From Serinus canaria (taxonomy: Eukaryota > Chordata > Aves > Passeriformes > Fringillidae), in assembly GCF_022539315.1 (NCBI RefSeq), contig NC_066314.1, positions 54,125,180-54,189,179 on the forward strand: a stretch of 64,000 nucleotides of DNA. Reading direction: 5' to 3'. This document shows, piece by piece, positions 22,410 to 33,260 of the stretch. The notes under the pieces are model-generated. The model searched no databases and was not told the origin of the DNA. It saw only the letters and a list, made by a program, of their open reading frames with translations. Both the position numbers and the translations under genes were made by a program. Every line of letters starts with the position of its first letter. Position 1 is the first letter of the stretch.

Positions 22410-24599
22410 ATTTGAAAGCGTTAAAGAGTATAGCTGAAGAAACATGAAATGGGAGAAGGAAGGGGCTGCAAATGGATAGAAAGGATGGAAAGGATAGAAG
22501 AAAGTGCAACATGGAAGGACAAAGGTTTGTTAGAAAAGTGCAGAAAATAACAGATTTGGGGGAGAAAGGCCTAAGATAATATGTCTAGGAAAAATCAATT
22601 CAGAGCAACTGAATTAAATGTTAGGGAAAAAGTTGGAAACGTATAATACTGAAAATTAGCTAGTCATGATTTAAACAAGGAATTAGTGCTGGATTTATTA
22701 GATAGAAGTTATTTTGCAGTAGAAGGGAGACACAAAAGAGAAAAGTAGTGAGTGCAAAAAGTCAGTGTGACTGCAGAAGGCAGGCAAATAGAGGAAAGAG
22801 GGCTCCTGGTTTTGGAACATCACTTTTATTCCTGAATGCCTTAGTTCCACAGCGTTTTGGATGAAATTGAGGGAGGTCAGAAAACTGAAAAAACAAAGTC
22901 AAGAAATTGAAGCATATGCTTAGAGGAAAAAAAATCATATTAAGATTGACCTGTAAGAAAATAATGAGCTTAAACAAAGGACAGCTTAAGTCAAATATAT
23001 GAAGGATATATTTAGCAAACAGTAACAAAGAAGGAAAGTTGGTCAGGATATAAGGGGATCTAAGTGGGACAACAGGCAAATATGGATAAACAGCAAAGAA
23101 AAAGCACCTTTTCAGGAAGATTTTTTTTAATGTTATGGAGTTACCTGCAACATCAATTTGGAAAGCCAGTCATGTAAAATCTGACTGTGCAAATTGTTTG
23201 ACAAATGAGTGGAGGATATAGTTTTACCTCTCACAGGAGCTGAAAACACTGAAGTAGGTAAATATTTTTTAACTTTTAAATGTACAAATCCAGGAAAGGC
23301 CCCATAGCACATGAAATTATTTCTCCCTCTTAACAACTCTGTGGTTTGGTCTCCATCAGATTTATGAGGTCTATATTTGGCACCTAAAGGCCAAAATATC
23401 TCATCTTGGTTTGGAGCAGAAACCAAATGCTGCCCAAATCCCATCTCTGGAGGGGACAGAAGATGATTTTGTCTTGCAACTGTGTCTATCTCCTGGGTGA
23501 GGCAGAATTCACTGGAGAGGATGCTGTATTCAAACTTGTCTAACCACAGAGCTTTTCAAAAGAAGTGGTTGGGCTTAAATTTCACACTCACAACCTGAAT
23601 TCTTTTAGATACAAAATACTTCTTTCTTCTGCAGCTCTGTAGTTGCCTGTGAGTTACCTCTGACTGTATAGATTCAGACTTTTGGCAAACGTGTTTGATT
23701 TTTTTTGAAAGGCATTGCCTAGAAATATATATTTTTGAATTAACTAGATTCTCGCATTTTAAGATTAAACATGTAAAATCTATAGCAGGGTCAAACTCAA
23801 AATACAGGAATTTATTGCTGGAAGGTATGAAAGAGCAATTGAGAAGAAGCACATTTATTGCTGTGGTTCCATTATGGGCAACATGCACATTGGAAATGTT
23901 GAAGGAGTTGCTGCAATCTTACCCTGTGGGTTGCAATCCTTCCAGAGTGTTCATCACCTCTGGTGTAGGTTTTTTTTAACAGATAACACAGATAAGTTAT
24001 TTAACAGATAAGTGGACTTTGCTCCACAGAATGCGTGCATTTTCATGGCTACACAAGCAGCGACTCCTGCTCTGCCTGATGGAAACGTGGAACAGCCTAA
24101 CATCCTTCCCATGTGCCTTGAAATGCAACCACCAGGCTCTTTCTCTGTGCCTGAGATGACAACCAGCAAACTCAGTTTTGACATGTGCAGACTCACAGCC
24201 TTCCCTGATGCGGCAGCTCCATCATGCGTTCCCTCAGGTGGGAATTCCACACACAAACCCAGAGGCCAAGCTGGGAAAGACCCTTCCTCATGAGTGTGAA
24301 GAGGTGGAGAGGAGACAGAGGCAGGGAAAGATCAGAGAGGGAGGAGTACATGGTCCTGCTGTGATCTTTCAAGTGCTTGCTGCCCTGCGGGAAAGAACCA
24401 CCTTTCCTGGCTTGCTGGTACTGTGTGAAGGAGAGAAGGAGACTCTGAACTGAACAGCATGCTTGAGTGAGGTTTTTTTTGTTCCTTGGGAAGTGCAATC
24501 TCCCTTGAGGTTTCCTGTAGAGGACTCCTCTTCCCCCATGGACTTAAGGCTTGTGATACAATCAGGAGCACAGCTGTGGATGTGGCTCCTAGCACTCAT
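22410..24599. other. Unique non-coding stretch
   Basis: Purine-rich on the + strand from 22.41 to 23.1 kb, then mixed. Open frames up to 110 codons (for example 23556-23888 on the - strand) carry no recognisable domain and overlap frames on the other strand. No gene is called. Confidence 0.5.
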
Positions 24600-26149
24600 T
24601 TCACAACCTTGAAACTACTCCATATCCACCCTTAGCACTTGTCTCTTCACATGCACATCCCATCTGCCCCCTCAGATAGCGACTGATCCCCGCATCCCTC
24701 ACTGACAAATGCATGAAGAGTCTCCCACACAGCAACAGCTGCCATCCCCCTCCATAAGCCCTTCCTGGACACCACCAGGAGATGCACACACACGGCAAGG
24801 CAAACATCTGCATGGACACCCAGAGGTTCCAGCCCCTTACAAGCAGATTTCTCTGGCTGTGTCCTGGCTGCAAAGGATGCAGGCAAGCAGAAATGCCCCA
24901 CGTTCTCCACACTGAGCACAGCTCGTTCCTTCTTGCTTTGCTCCCTTTCCTGCAACAACCCATTGATCCCTTTCTCTTTTCTCAGCCAGCTGACAGGTTG
25001 ATGCCACTATTTGATTTTTATTTTCCTAGTGGAGGGAGTAGAGTGATCAGAGATCAGGGGAACACTGGTGGCAGAGGGCTGAGCAGGCTGTGGTGTTTGG
25101 TATCAGCCCATCTGAATCCAGTGTCTGAGACTGCATCTCCCCCTCATGGACAACTGCTTCACCATCCCCTCCACCCACAGCCTACTATGGTGGGATGTTC
25201 ACTCCTAGCAGAGAAGAAAGGTCCTTTGTGCAGACTGCAACGAGCTGCAAGAACTTCCAGGAAAAATTATCCTGCTGGAGAGCTTGAGCTGGACTCTGCA
25301 GTCGGAAACCAGTGTAAAATATGGGACAATGGGTTCCCAACACAACTTATGGCTGCATGAACACTAATTGCTTATCATTTCACAGGCTGCTAGCTTTTAG
25401 CAGAAATTTGCAATGAATAGAAAAGGGATCTACAAACCATGGTCCATGGGACTGATCTTATTTAAGGTCTGGCCTCAGAGGTTTCAACCTTGAAGTTTAG
25501 AGGTTCTGTGTGATTAGATTGACTTCTTCCAGTGCAAGTTCCACAGGATTACTCACATCTTCTCACCAGCTACACCAGCTATGGGTGGAAACAAGCACTT
25601 TCCTGCTCTGTGTAAAAGAACCCAAAGTCCTAGGTGAGCCACAAAATTTGCAGGTGTTTTTAGACCAGACTTGAAGAACAGCTGTTGTCTAATAATATAA
25701 TGCAAATATAATATAAATAAATGCAATTGTTTTGAAGGGAAATAAGTTCCTAGTGCTTCTCTCTGACACCCAAGACATATCCTATGTTTTCAACCCTCAA
25801 CCAGCTTCAAGCCATGGAGAAAGCCAGCATTTTCTTCTTTCCTTTGACTGACATCTGTAGTCCTTCTGAGCACTTCAGCCCAATGGTTGTTCATCCAAGA
25901 GCCCTTTTAATTTTTTCCAGAGAAACCTCTCTGCCCTTCATGCCAGCAGCAGTATTCAGAGGTTTTATGTGTGAAAATAAGGTGCATTGGTATGCTTCTG
26001 AATTAAATTTGTTTAAATATTGTAGTTAAATCTATTGGGATTCTCTAAGGATTATTCAGCATTCTTCATAAAAAGTCTGTAAAAAATCTCTAGAGGAGAG
26101 CCTGCCTGCTGTGCAAGTCATGCAGAAGGCAGGTACATCTAGAGCACAT
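24600..26149. other. GC-richer stretch with a 192-codon open frame of unknown meaning
   Basis: The + strand frame at 24782-25360 (192 codons) is the longest open frame here outside plain low-complexity DNA. Its composition is rich in Pro, Leu, Ser and Cys without a signal peptide, membrane helix or known motif. A 120-codon frame overlaps it on the - strand (24601-24963). No strong Kozak context or splice structure is obvious. Stop codons are less frequent in this GC-richer part, so chance is the simplest explanation. A non-coding transcript is also possible. Confidence 0.25.
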
Positions 26150-28720
26150 CAGGTTCTATTGCTACCCACACACCAAACCATTTTCCTGGTTAGTCATCCT
26201 TTCCTACCCTCCTTCTCAATGCAAACATTGCTTTCCTAGCACTCACAAAACTCACCCCTGGTGCTGGCCTTACGTAAGTTATTTCAACATGGAGAGCTGT
26301 GCCACGAATGCAGTGGACACGTGATGTTCCACTCAGCCTCTGGTAGCCACCCTGCACGTCAGCACGGCCTCCTGGGTGGCTCTCTGGGACTTCCACACAG
26401 GCCTTCATCCCTTACAGCAATCCAGGGCTCTTACACACCCCTCAGGGGTTTCAGCTTTTTCCTGGATTGTCCTCACCACCCACAACTCTGCCAGTTCCAT
26501 AAGCACAGCACCCACTGAACATTTTCACTCCTGTCCCTCGCACGTTCCATGTATCCATGTGCCTATCACCAAGGTCTGTATGGATTTACCTGTGCCCTTG
26601 CACTGAACTCCCAATCTGCTCTCCTGGTGCACTGCATGCACCTAGGGCTCCTTGCACACTTAACCTCCCTCACAGCAAGAGGCAGATAACAAGAGATGCC
26701 TTAAGCATAAACTTTTTCTCACTCCTCATCACTCTCCCTTCCCTCATAAGTGGTTTTCCTTCTCCCAGACCCCACACCCAGGTCTGCAAGCCTCTCCTGT
26801 ACTTCCCTCATTTCCTTTGAGCATGCTGTGTACACAAATCTCTCTTATCAGACACAACTTTTCCCTCCCTTCACCTTCCCTTGCACAGCCCTTGCAAGCA
26901 GGCACAGCCTGACAGGTCCCTTCCTCACTCTCACACTGCTGTGTGTCAACCCACACTGAGCTCCTCACCCCTCATAACAGGAACTGTCATTCCCATACAC
27001 TTCCACCTCATGCCCTGCATCTCCCAACTCCACCCACCTCCCCACACACTTCACACTCTACTTTTGACCTCAGCACAGCCATGGGGCTTATACAGCCCTC
27101 CAGGTAGTTTTTCCTCTCATTCTTTCTCCTCCCACCCCTTTATATCTTTAGCCATTTCTCTACCAGCACATTTGTTCCATTCTCTCTTGCTGTTTCACTC
27201 AGCCAGTACCTACCACAGAGAAATAAGCACATTTGTTACGTCTGTTCCAACAGAAAATCGCTCCTTTTTGTTTATGTTCTCCTTCCACAGTCTTCCCACT
27301 ATTCCTTGCTTGCTGTTCCTTGCCCCAACTTCTTCCCCTGTAACTTACTGCCTGTTCTGTCCCTGTGTTGCTCCTACTCCCCAGCAAAGAGGCATCCCCA
27401 GTTCTGCTGAGCAATCCACTGCACTTTTGCATGCTCCCTCTCTTTGCCAAGAAACACATCCCCAAATTTCCTTTCACTCTCTGCTCTCACCCTGTGTCTC
27501 TTCTAAACCACCTCTTTCCTAGGCATTACAGAGAATACAGCTCTTCATTTCATCCTCATTCATGCCTCCTACACTCCTTAATTTTTCTCATTGTCATGCT
27601 CCTCAAAACCTGCCATGGCTTTATATCCTTGCTCCAGTTCACCCTGTGACCTCCACTCTCTTGAATTTCCTCCCACCACTTCCCCAGGGCTTTTTACCCA
27701 GTTCTGTCTCTCCCTTGGAGGAAGGCAGCACACTCCAGCAGCCTTCCAGCCTGCTCTGAAATATCTCTAATTAATTACCCCTTCACATACTTACAGGACC
27801 CCTTTTCCCTCATCCCCTCATCACAACCTATCTCCATCCAGCTAATTTTTCCCTCTGTGTTCCTGTTCTCGGCCCATGTTTCCATCACCATGCAAGCCTT
27901 GCCTTTCATACTCTGATACCTTCCTTGTAAATACATCCCCATATCTATTTCTTGACAGAATCAAAGGTGTCTCCTTTTGACGCCCCCCACAAGCTTCATA
28001 TAGCAGATTATTTTCCATACCTTTCTCCTAATAGCTAATACTTCACATTTTAACTCCTCCTCCAAACATCCTTTGTGCTTTCACCTTTCTCCCTCCACTC
28101 CCACTCCATACTCAACCTCCCCCTTGCAGACCCTACCATTGTTGTATGTCCCTTTCATATCCTCACCCAGCCTCCAGCCTGTACCTTTTCCCATCTCTCT
28201 CATGTTACTTCCTCTTATGAGCTCCTAAACTTTCTGACACCCACAAGGATCCTCTTTTTCCAGCTGATGTGCAGTAGTTTCCCTTTCAAGCTCACCACCT
28301 TTGCATATCTCACCTGCCATTATTACCCCAGTGCACAACAGAAACGTAGCACTTTATTTCTGCTGTATTACACCTTCCCTCCAGTTTTTATATACCTTTA
28401 TATGCATCATTTCATTTTTTGTTCCCTGAAGAGAAAAACACTCCAACCGACAGCAGAACAATACAAACCAAACCCCTTAAACCTATGAGTTCTGCATACT
28501 TCAACACATATACAAAGCACCCCGCTACTGGCTCTGCTGGTACCTCCACTTCTCCCCATGTTTTGGCTCCACCTGCAATCATGCCTGGATTTTGTCCCCC
28601 CACCAAGCTTATACACGGAGTCCCTGGTATTTACACGTGTATCTCAGAGCAGTCTTCTTACTACCACCAGCTGGGACCATGCTGAACTCTTCCATTCTCT
28701 GCTGCTTTTGTCTGGCAGGG
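26150..28720. repeat. 2.5-kb pyrimidine-rich, strand-asymmetric stretch
   Basis: The + strand is dominated by C and T (words such as CTCCC, CCTTC, CACTC) over about 2.5 kb without a fixed repeat unit. Stop codons need purines, so the + strand carries unusually long open frames (26881-27522, 213 codons; 28075-28488, 137 codons) rich in Ser, Pro, Leu, His. I read these as a by-product of composition. It could be an old degenerate pyrimidine repeat or a region with transcription-linked strand skew. Confidence 0.7.
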
Positions 28721-28721
28721 C

Positions 28722-28780
28722 TTTTTTTTTTTCTTTTTTTTTTCTTAATTCTTTTTTTTTCTTTTTCTTTTTCTTTCTTA
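28722..28780. repeat. T-rich tract
   Basis: Runs of 7-11 T separated by single C or AA (T11-C-T10 and so on). It closes the pyrimidine-rich region. Translations of it (poly-Phe, or poly-Lys on the other strand) are not genes. Confidence 0.9.
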
Positions 28781-29070
28781 TTACTATTAGATTTTCCTTT
28801 TCCTTGCATCCCATTTATAGGTGCTTCTTGTTGTGCCACTTCTCTACTTGCAAGCTTGCACATATCAGGTATTTCTGTGCCTGAAAGTGCCTCCTCTACT
28901 TGTCTGGATATTTTCCTGAAGGCACAAATGCAAAGGCAAAACTTTACATACCGTTTGCACTCCTCATGCAACAAATCACACAAGCCAGAGAGCAAAGAGT
29001 GTTTTCTGAAACATTGTAGCTCACAACAATCCTCTGGACCATATAACACACATCCCTGTCTATTTAAAAA

Positions 29071-29103
29071 GGGGGGGAGGGGGAGAAGTAACCCCCCCCC
29101 CCC
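29071..29103. repeat. G run facing a C run (potential G/C hairpin)
   Basis: G7-A-G5 at 29071-29083 is followed 8 bases later by C12 at 29092-29103. The two runs are complementary and could fold back on each other. Confidence 0.85.

Positions 29104-29105
<2 letters not shown>

Positions 29106-29153
<48 letters not shown>
29106..29153. repeat. (AC)n microsatellite, about 24 units
   Basis: A perfect AC dinucleotide array of about 48 bp. It starts two bases after the C12 run. Such arrays can adopt Z-DNA and are usually length-variable. Confidence 0.95.
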
Positions 29154-29155
<2 letters not shown>

Positions 29156-30166
29156 ATCTCTAAATAAATGGTTTTGCAATATAGGAACAAGAGAATGTGC
29201 ACATAGCAGCCCTATTCAATCCAAAATATCCATCTCTCCAGATACTGCATATTTATAGTTATAGCTTTTATATAGCTTTCCCGTTTATTTTAATGAAGGA
29301 TTAAGAACTGATCAGAAAACTATCTCAACCATTCAAGGACTTTTTCCCCTCCTGGCTAAGAGCAGTTTGGTGTCTCCATAAGGACTCACCAGTAACTGAC
29401 ACTTTAAACTGCATTTCAGCTGTTTAGATGTGAAACAGCTTTCTATTTTGCTCTCTAGATGTGCATCTCCGTTGATTAGTTGTCTACTGTGTTCTTAGAA
29501 GGCACTCACCAAATGCTGAGAGCTACAATGTAAGAACAGTTTCCCTGCCATTCCAGCACAGAGTGAGTGTATCTTTTTCACCTAGACACAGATGTGCAGG
29601 GAATCTTGATCTCCAACTCTTCTCACATAATTTAATGTTTGGGTTTGAGGAGAATGAGGATTAATTCAAGGGTCATGAAGAGGGTTTCCAGTGTCTGGCA
29701 TACACACAAAGTATGAAAGCTCCAGTGAAGCTGGTTACCTGCGGCAGGCAAGGTCTAGAAATTGGGAATTTTGGCTTTGCTTGTCACGGGCTCTAACTTT
29801 GCTGGAGGGTGAGCATGCTACGTGTGCTGAGGCTGGTTCTTACAATGCATGGTCAAGATTTTCAACCCCTTTTGTTATATCTGAACTTGCTGGTTTCCCT
29901 CTTAAGACAAAACCAAAAGTGCCCTTTGCTTTTGCCTCTTAAATCAGATTTCCTGTAGCACCTCGCATTTCTCCTCCGCCACTTTCTTTCCAGGGACCCG
30001 AACAACAGTGTGAGGAGCGGGAGGAGAGGGGAACCTCAGGACTGAAGAAAACTATAGGGCAAGTAGGGGTGAGGGAAGGAGGAGGCACAATGGGAAAGGC
30101 AACATTTGGGACACATCTACCACTTACAAGACCCCCACCTCCTCCCCATTATATTTCCTTTAAGGA

Positions 30167-30194
30167 CCCCTCTCCCCCCCTCCCCTCCCCGCCC
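30167..30194 (-). promoter_or_regulatory. Predicted G-quadruplex motif on the - strand
   Basis: The + strand CCCC-TCT-C7-T-CCCC-T-CCCC-G-CCC gives on the - strand five G runs of at least three with loops of 1-3 bases, which satisfies the standard G3+N1-7 quadruplex rule. No promoter or transcript start is identified next to it. Confidence 0.75.
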
Positions 30195-30613
30195 TCTTAG
30201 GACCCTATTAGAAAATGCCAAATTTCCCTTACCGTGGTAGGAGTAACCATGGCATCCGTGTGAATGTTTCCAGAAAAGTCGACATGAAGAGAAAGGTGGA
30301 TGTAAATATGTTCATTCAAAGTCCCAAAGTTGGTCTGCTTGGGTTGTGGAGAGTTGCTCTATGGGAGAGGAGCCTTAAACTCTGAGCCCTGTGAACATAA
30401 TCTGCTGATTATAACAAACCAGCTCAGCCAGATGGCTCTGTGCTTCGTGGATTAACCCCTTTATTGCCACACTCTGCTTTCCCTACCTACCATTTATAAC
30501 AACCCTGCCTGCAAGGGGAAATTCAGCGAATGAGGCATTTTTTTGAAAACAGCAAAAAGAGTCTTTTCCCCCCTTTGTGCTCTAAAAAAAACCATCCTGT
30601 GCCTATTTTTCTT

Positions 30614-30630
30614 CCCCCCCCCACCCCCCC
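30614..30630. repeat. C tract (C9-A-C7)
   Basis: Two long C runs separated by a single A, the second C-rich tract in this kilobase. Confidence 0.9.
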
Positions 30631-31893
30631 ATATCTAATTGATGGTTTTATTCCTCTTCCTGGAAAAACCCCTTCATATTCTTAAGAACAGTATTAGCAC
30701 CAGGGAACATTTTAGATAATTCTTTTGTTAAATCACCACCATCCCTCCCAGACTGCGATTCTCAGCAGAAGAGTATTTTACTGCAGGAATGTCTCTGTGT
30801 TTGCACTCTAATGGTCCATACACACCCCCCCCTTCCCGCCCCTCTGTCCTCCACGCTCCCTCTGTCTCCCACATACACACACATGCACACACTTTGCTCA
30901 CACTGCCAGCATGTGCTGCTGTTTCTATCCGTGTTCACAAGTCACTGTAGGACATGTCAAGCAGGTGAAATAGAGACACAGAGCTACAGTGCCATAAGCC
31001 CCTCTCCCTTGCCCTGAATTCCCTTTTAATTTTTTTCCAGTTATTTGCAAATCTTTGACAAATTTATTTTTTCAGTCAGTATTTCTGTCAAGGATGTCAC
31101 CTGCCATGACACAAAAATAAGTGCTGGGAGAAACACTCACTGTTAAGAACAGACCTTAGGATGGATTTGTGTACAGTTCCTCCTCTTTTGACTTGCAGAT
31201 TCATCCATTAAGGATGGCAAGTGCCAAAAACATGGAAAGTTCATCAGCAACCAGCAGCGACTGGTTCCCAAACTTTTTATTTAGAGAGATCGCTCACAGA
31301 GATGGCTGATAAATTTAGCTGCATGCCTCTAAGTCTCCCTCTAAATTTACATGCTTAAGTCATCTTTCTTTTCTGTTTGATTTGAGCTTAATTGAGCAAG
31401 TCATAACCATAAGACCGTGGTCATATAAGATACGAGGTGACACTTTAAATCATAAGGGTCACCAGATTGTTTCCTTAAAGAATACTTTTACTAGCTCAAT
31501 AAGTTTTTTCTGTTCCTGTTTAACCATGGATTTTTTTCTCTTTCCCTTTCCTGTTTAAAGATAATTAGCCCTCTCCTGCTGTCAAAGCTTTGTACCATCT
31601 CCTTTAAGACATTTTAATCTACCTGGAAAGTTGTCACAGTTTTATTGAAATATTTACCACCATAGACTGAAATACAGATGGTGCCATTAGTTGCAATTGT
31701 CCTTTCTCTGGATTTTTTCAAGCATAAAATGATCCCGTTTAGGGGATTCTGCAATTTAAATGGTCCTGTTGAGGGGATTCCACAATTTGTGTCTGTCTCA
31801 AAGTTCTGCATTTCTTGACCAGATGGAGAACAGAAGTCATCTTCCACCACCACCTCCTAAGAATTCTATACTAAAACTTTCTGCTCTGCCAAT

Positions 31894-32010
31894 TAAAAAA
31901 AAAACCAAAAAAAAAAAAAAACAAAAAAAAAACAAAAAACCAAAAAAAAAAAACCCCACACCAACAAAAATCAAACCACCAAATAAACCAACAAACAAAA
32001 ACCCAAAACT
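31894..32010. repeat. A-rich tract with C interruptions
   Basis: Long A runs broken by C and CC (A10-CC-A14-C-A10-C and so on), grading into AAACCA-type words. Translations in this tract (poly-Lys; poly-Phe/Trp on the - strand) are artefacts. It could be an expanded retroposon tail, but no retrocopied gene is seen beside it. Confidence 0.9.
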
Positions 32011-32333
32011 TCTCAAACTTGTATAACTCTAGTTCCAATGGTTTTTGTCTGACCCTGTTCCTGAATGCTGTTTCCATCTGATTTAGAGCTTTTTCAGCTA
32101 AAATGAGGGAACTCGAATTAAATCCCGTGCATCCCCCACCCAGCCCAAGTACTGCATTCAGATCTGAGAAATGCCTAAAATGTGACTCAGCTTTTAATCT
32201 CCTGAAATAGACAAACAGTGCTAGGAATAGAAAACTGTCCCGTGGCTGGTGAACGAATGTTCCTCTGAAGGTAGGCAAAGGGTTAAGCCTCTGAAGGCAG
32301 CCCTAGCCCGCGAACTTCACATTTGCAGTAGGG

Positions 32334-32370
32334 AAAAAAAAAAAAACCAAAAAAAAAAAAAAAAAAAAAA
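32334..32370. repeat. A-rich tract
   Basis: A13-CC-A22 approximately. Second of three A-rich tracts within 1 kb. Confidence 0.9.
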
Positions 32371-32864
32371 GCAGCAAAAGAAGAAGTCTAGAAGAAAATG
32401 ACCTGGGCAGCAGGGCTGCTTACCTCTGATGGGAGGCAAACCACCCAGAGCTTGCACAAGTGGAGGGGTTTTGCTCTGTGTCTGGGTCTGTGGGCAATCA
32501 GACGCCTTGTAATTTGAGATGTGACACCTTAATCTTGCCAAATATGTGTGCACTGCAAAAAGCATTGTAGACAGCCTGTTTTCACAGCCAGGGAAAATGG
32601 AGACGTGCTAGGCCCTTGCTGTTTTCCAACCTTTCCCCTACCGATGTTTCTGTTGCTCTGAGGCTGCTTCTTTCTAGGTATTTCTACATCTCCAGCTGTT
32701 TTTCTGGGGGTGGGGTGGTTGTTTCCCTCATGCTAATCCTTAGCATAGATGGGTTTCTTTAGCACTTTAAGCAGGTTTCTGAATTCTTAATAAGAAGCAA
32801 TCCAGCTCCCAAATGGTCACCTTATTTTATCTGTCACCCTTGGATCTGAGGTTCTGACATGGGG

Positions 32865-32909
32865 AAAAAAAAAAGAAAAAAAAAAGAAATAAAAATAAAA
32901 AAAAAAATT
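32865..32909. repeat. A-rich tract with G/T interruptions
   Basis: A10-G-A10-G-AAAT-A5-T-A11 approximately. Third of the cluster. Confidence 0.9.
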
Positions 32910-32989
32910 ACTTTGAACAAGTCTCTGTTCTGTCTTGAAGAATCTGAAACATTGCTCAAAGCATGCTGGCGAAAGTAATCTTTGAATTC

Positions 32990-33260
32990 TGGGGATTTTA
33001 ACTGGGATAATTAAAAGACATTGATCTGATTAATTAGGCACTTGACCAGACTTCAAAACATGTGATATTTTATATATTTTGAAGACATGCCTTTTTCTGT
33101 ACATATTAGCAAATACCACTGTGATTTCATTTGATGATAAAAAATTGAATATTTATGGGCAAGACATGCATATGAGTATGCAAATGCATGAACATTTTAT
33201 TGGGTTTAATGCATGCCTTGGGTTATTGTAAAAGCAAGGAGTATGTTTTATAATGGTTAG
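32990..33260. promoter_or_regulatory. Candidate conserved regulatory element with POU octamer
   Basis: The stretch is dense in TAATTA/ATTAAT-type words and contains a perfect POU octamer ATGCAAAT at 33178-33185, preceded by GACATGCATATGAGT and followed by GCATG. This composition is common in deeply conserved vertebrate developmental enhancers. Only the motif is seen; conservation and function are inference. Confidence 0.35.

Larger units (their letters stand above)
29154..31893. other. Unique stretch with C-rich, G4-prone tracts
   Basis: No gene recognised. A purine-rich segment (about 30.00-30.11 kb) is followed by C-rich runs at 30167-30194, 30614-30630 and about 30826-30842. The part at 31.28-31.62 kb is rich in TTAA and TAAT words and looks like conserved non-coding DNA, by composition only. 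Confidence 0.45.

Noticed and set aside
23133..23888. Two - strand frames of 103 and 110 codons
   Set aside because: No domain, no splice context, and overlapped by a + strand frame. Expected by chance in AT-rich DNA.
26881..27522. 213-codon open frame
   Set aside because: Lies in the pyrimidine-rich region, where stop codons are depleted because they need purines. Composition is Ser/Pro/Leu/His with no domain.
28609..29049. 146-codon - strand frame
   Set aside because: Contains a Lys/Glu stretch from the T tract at 28.72-28.78 kb and overlaps a + strand frame of similar length. No motif.
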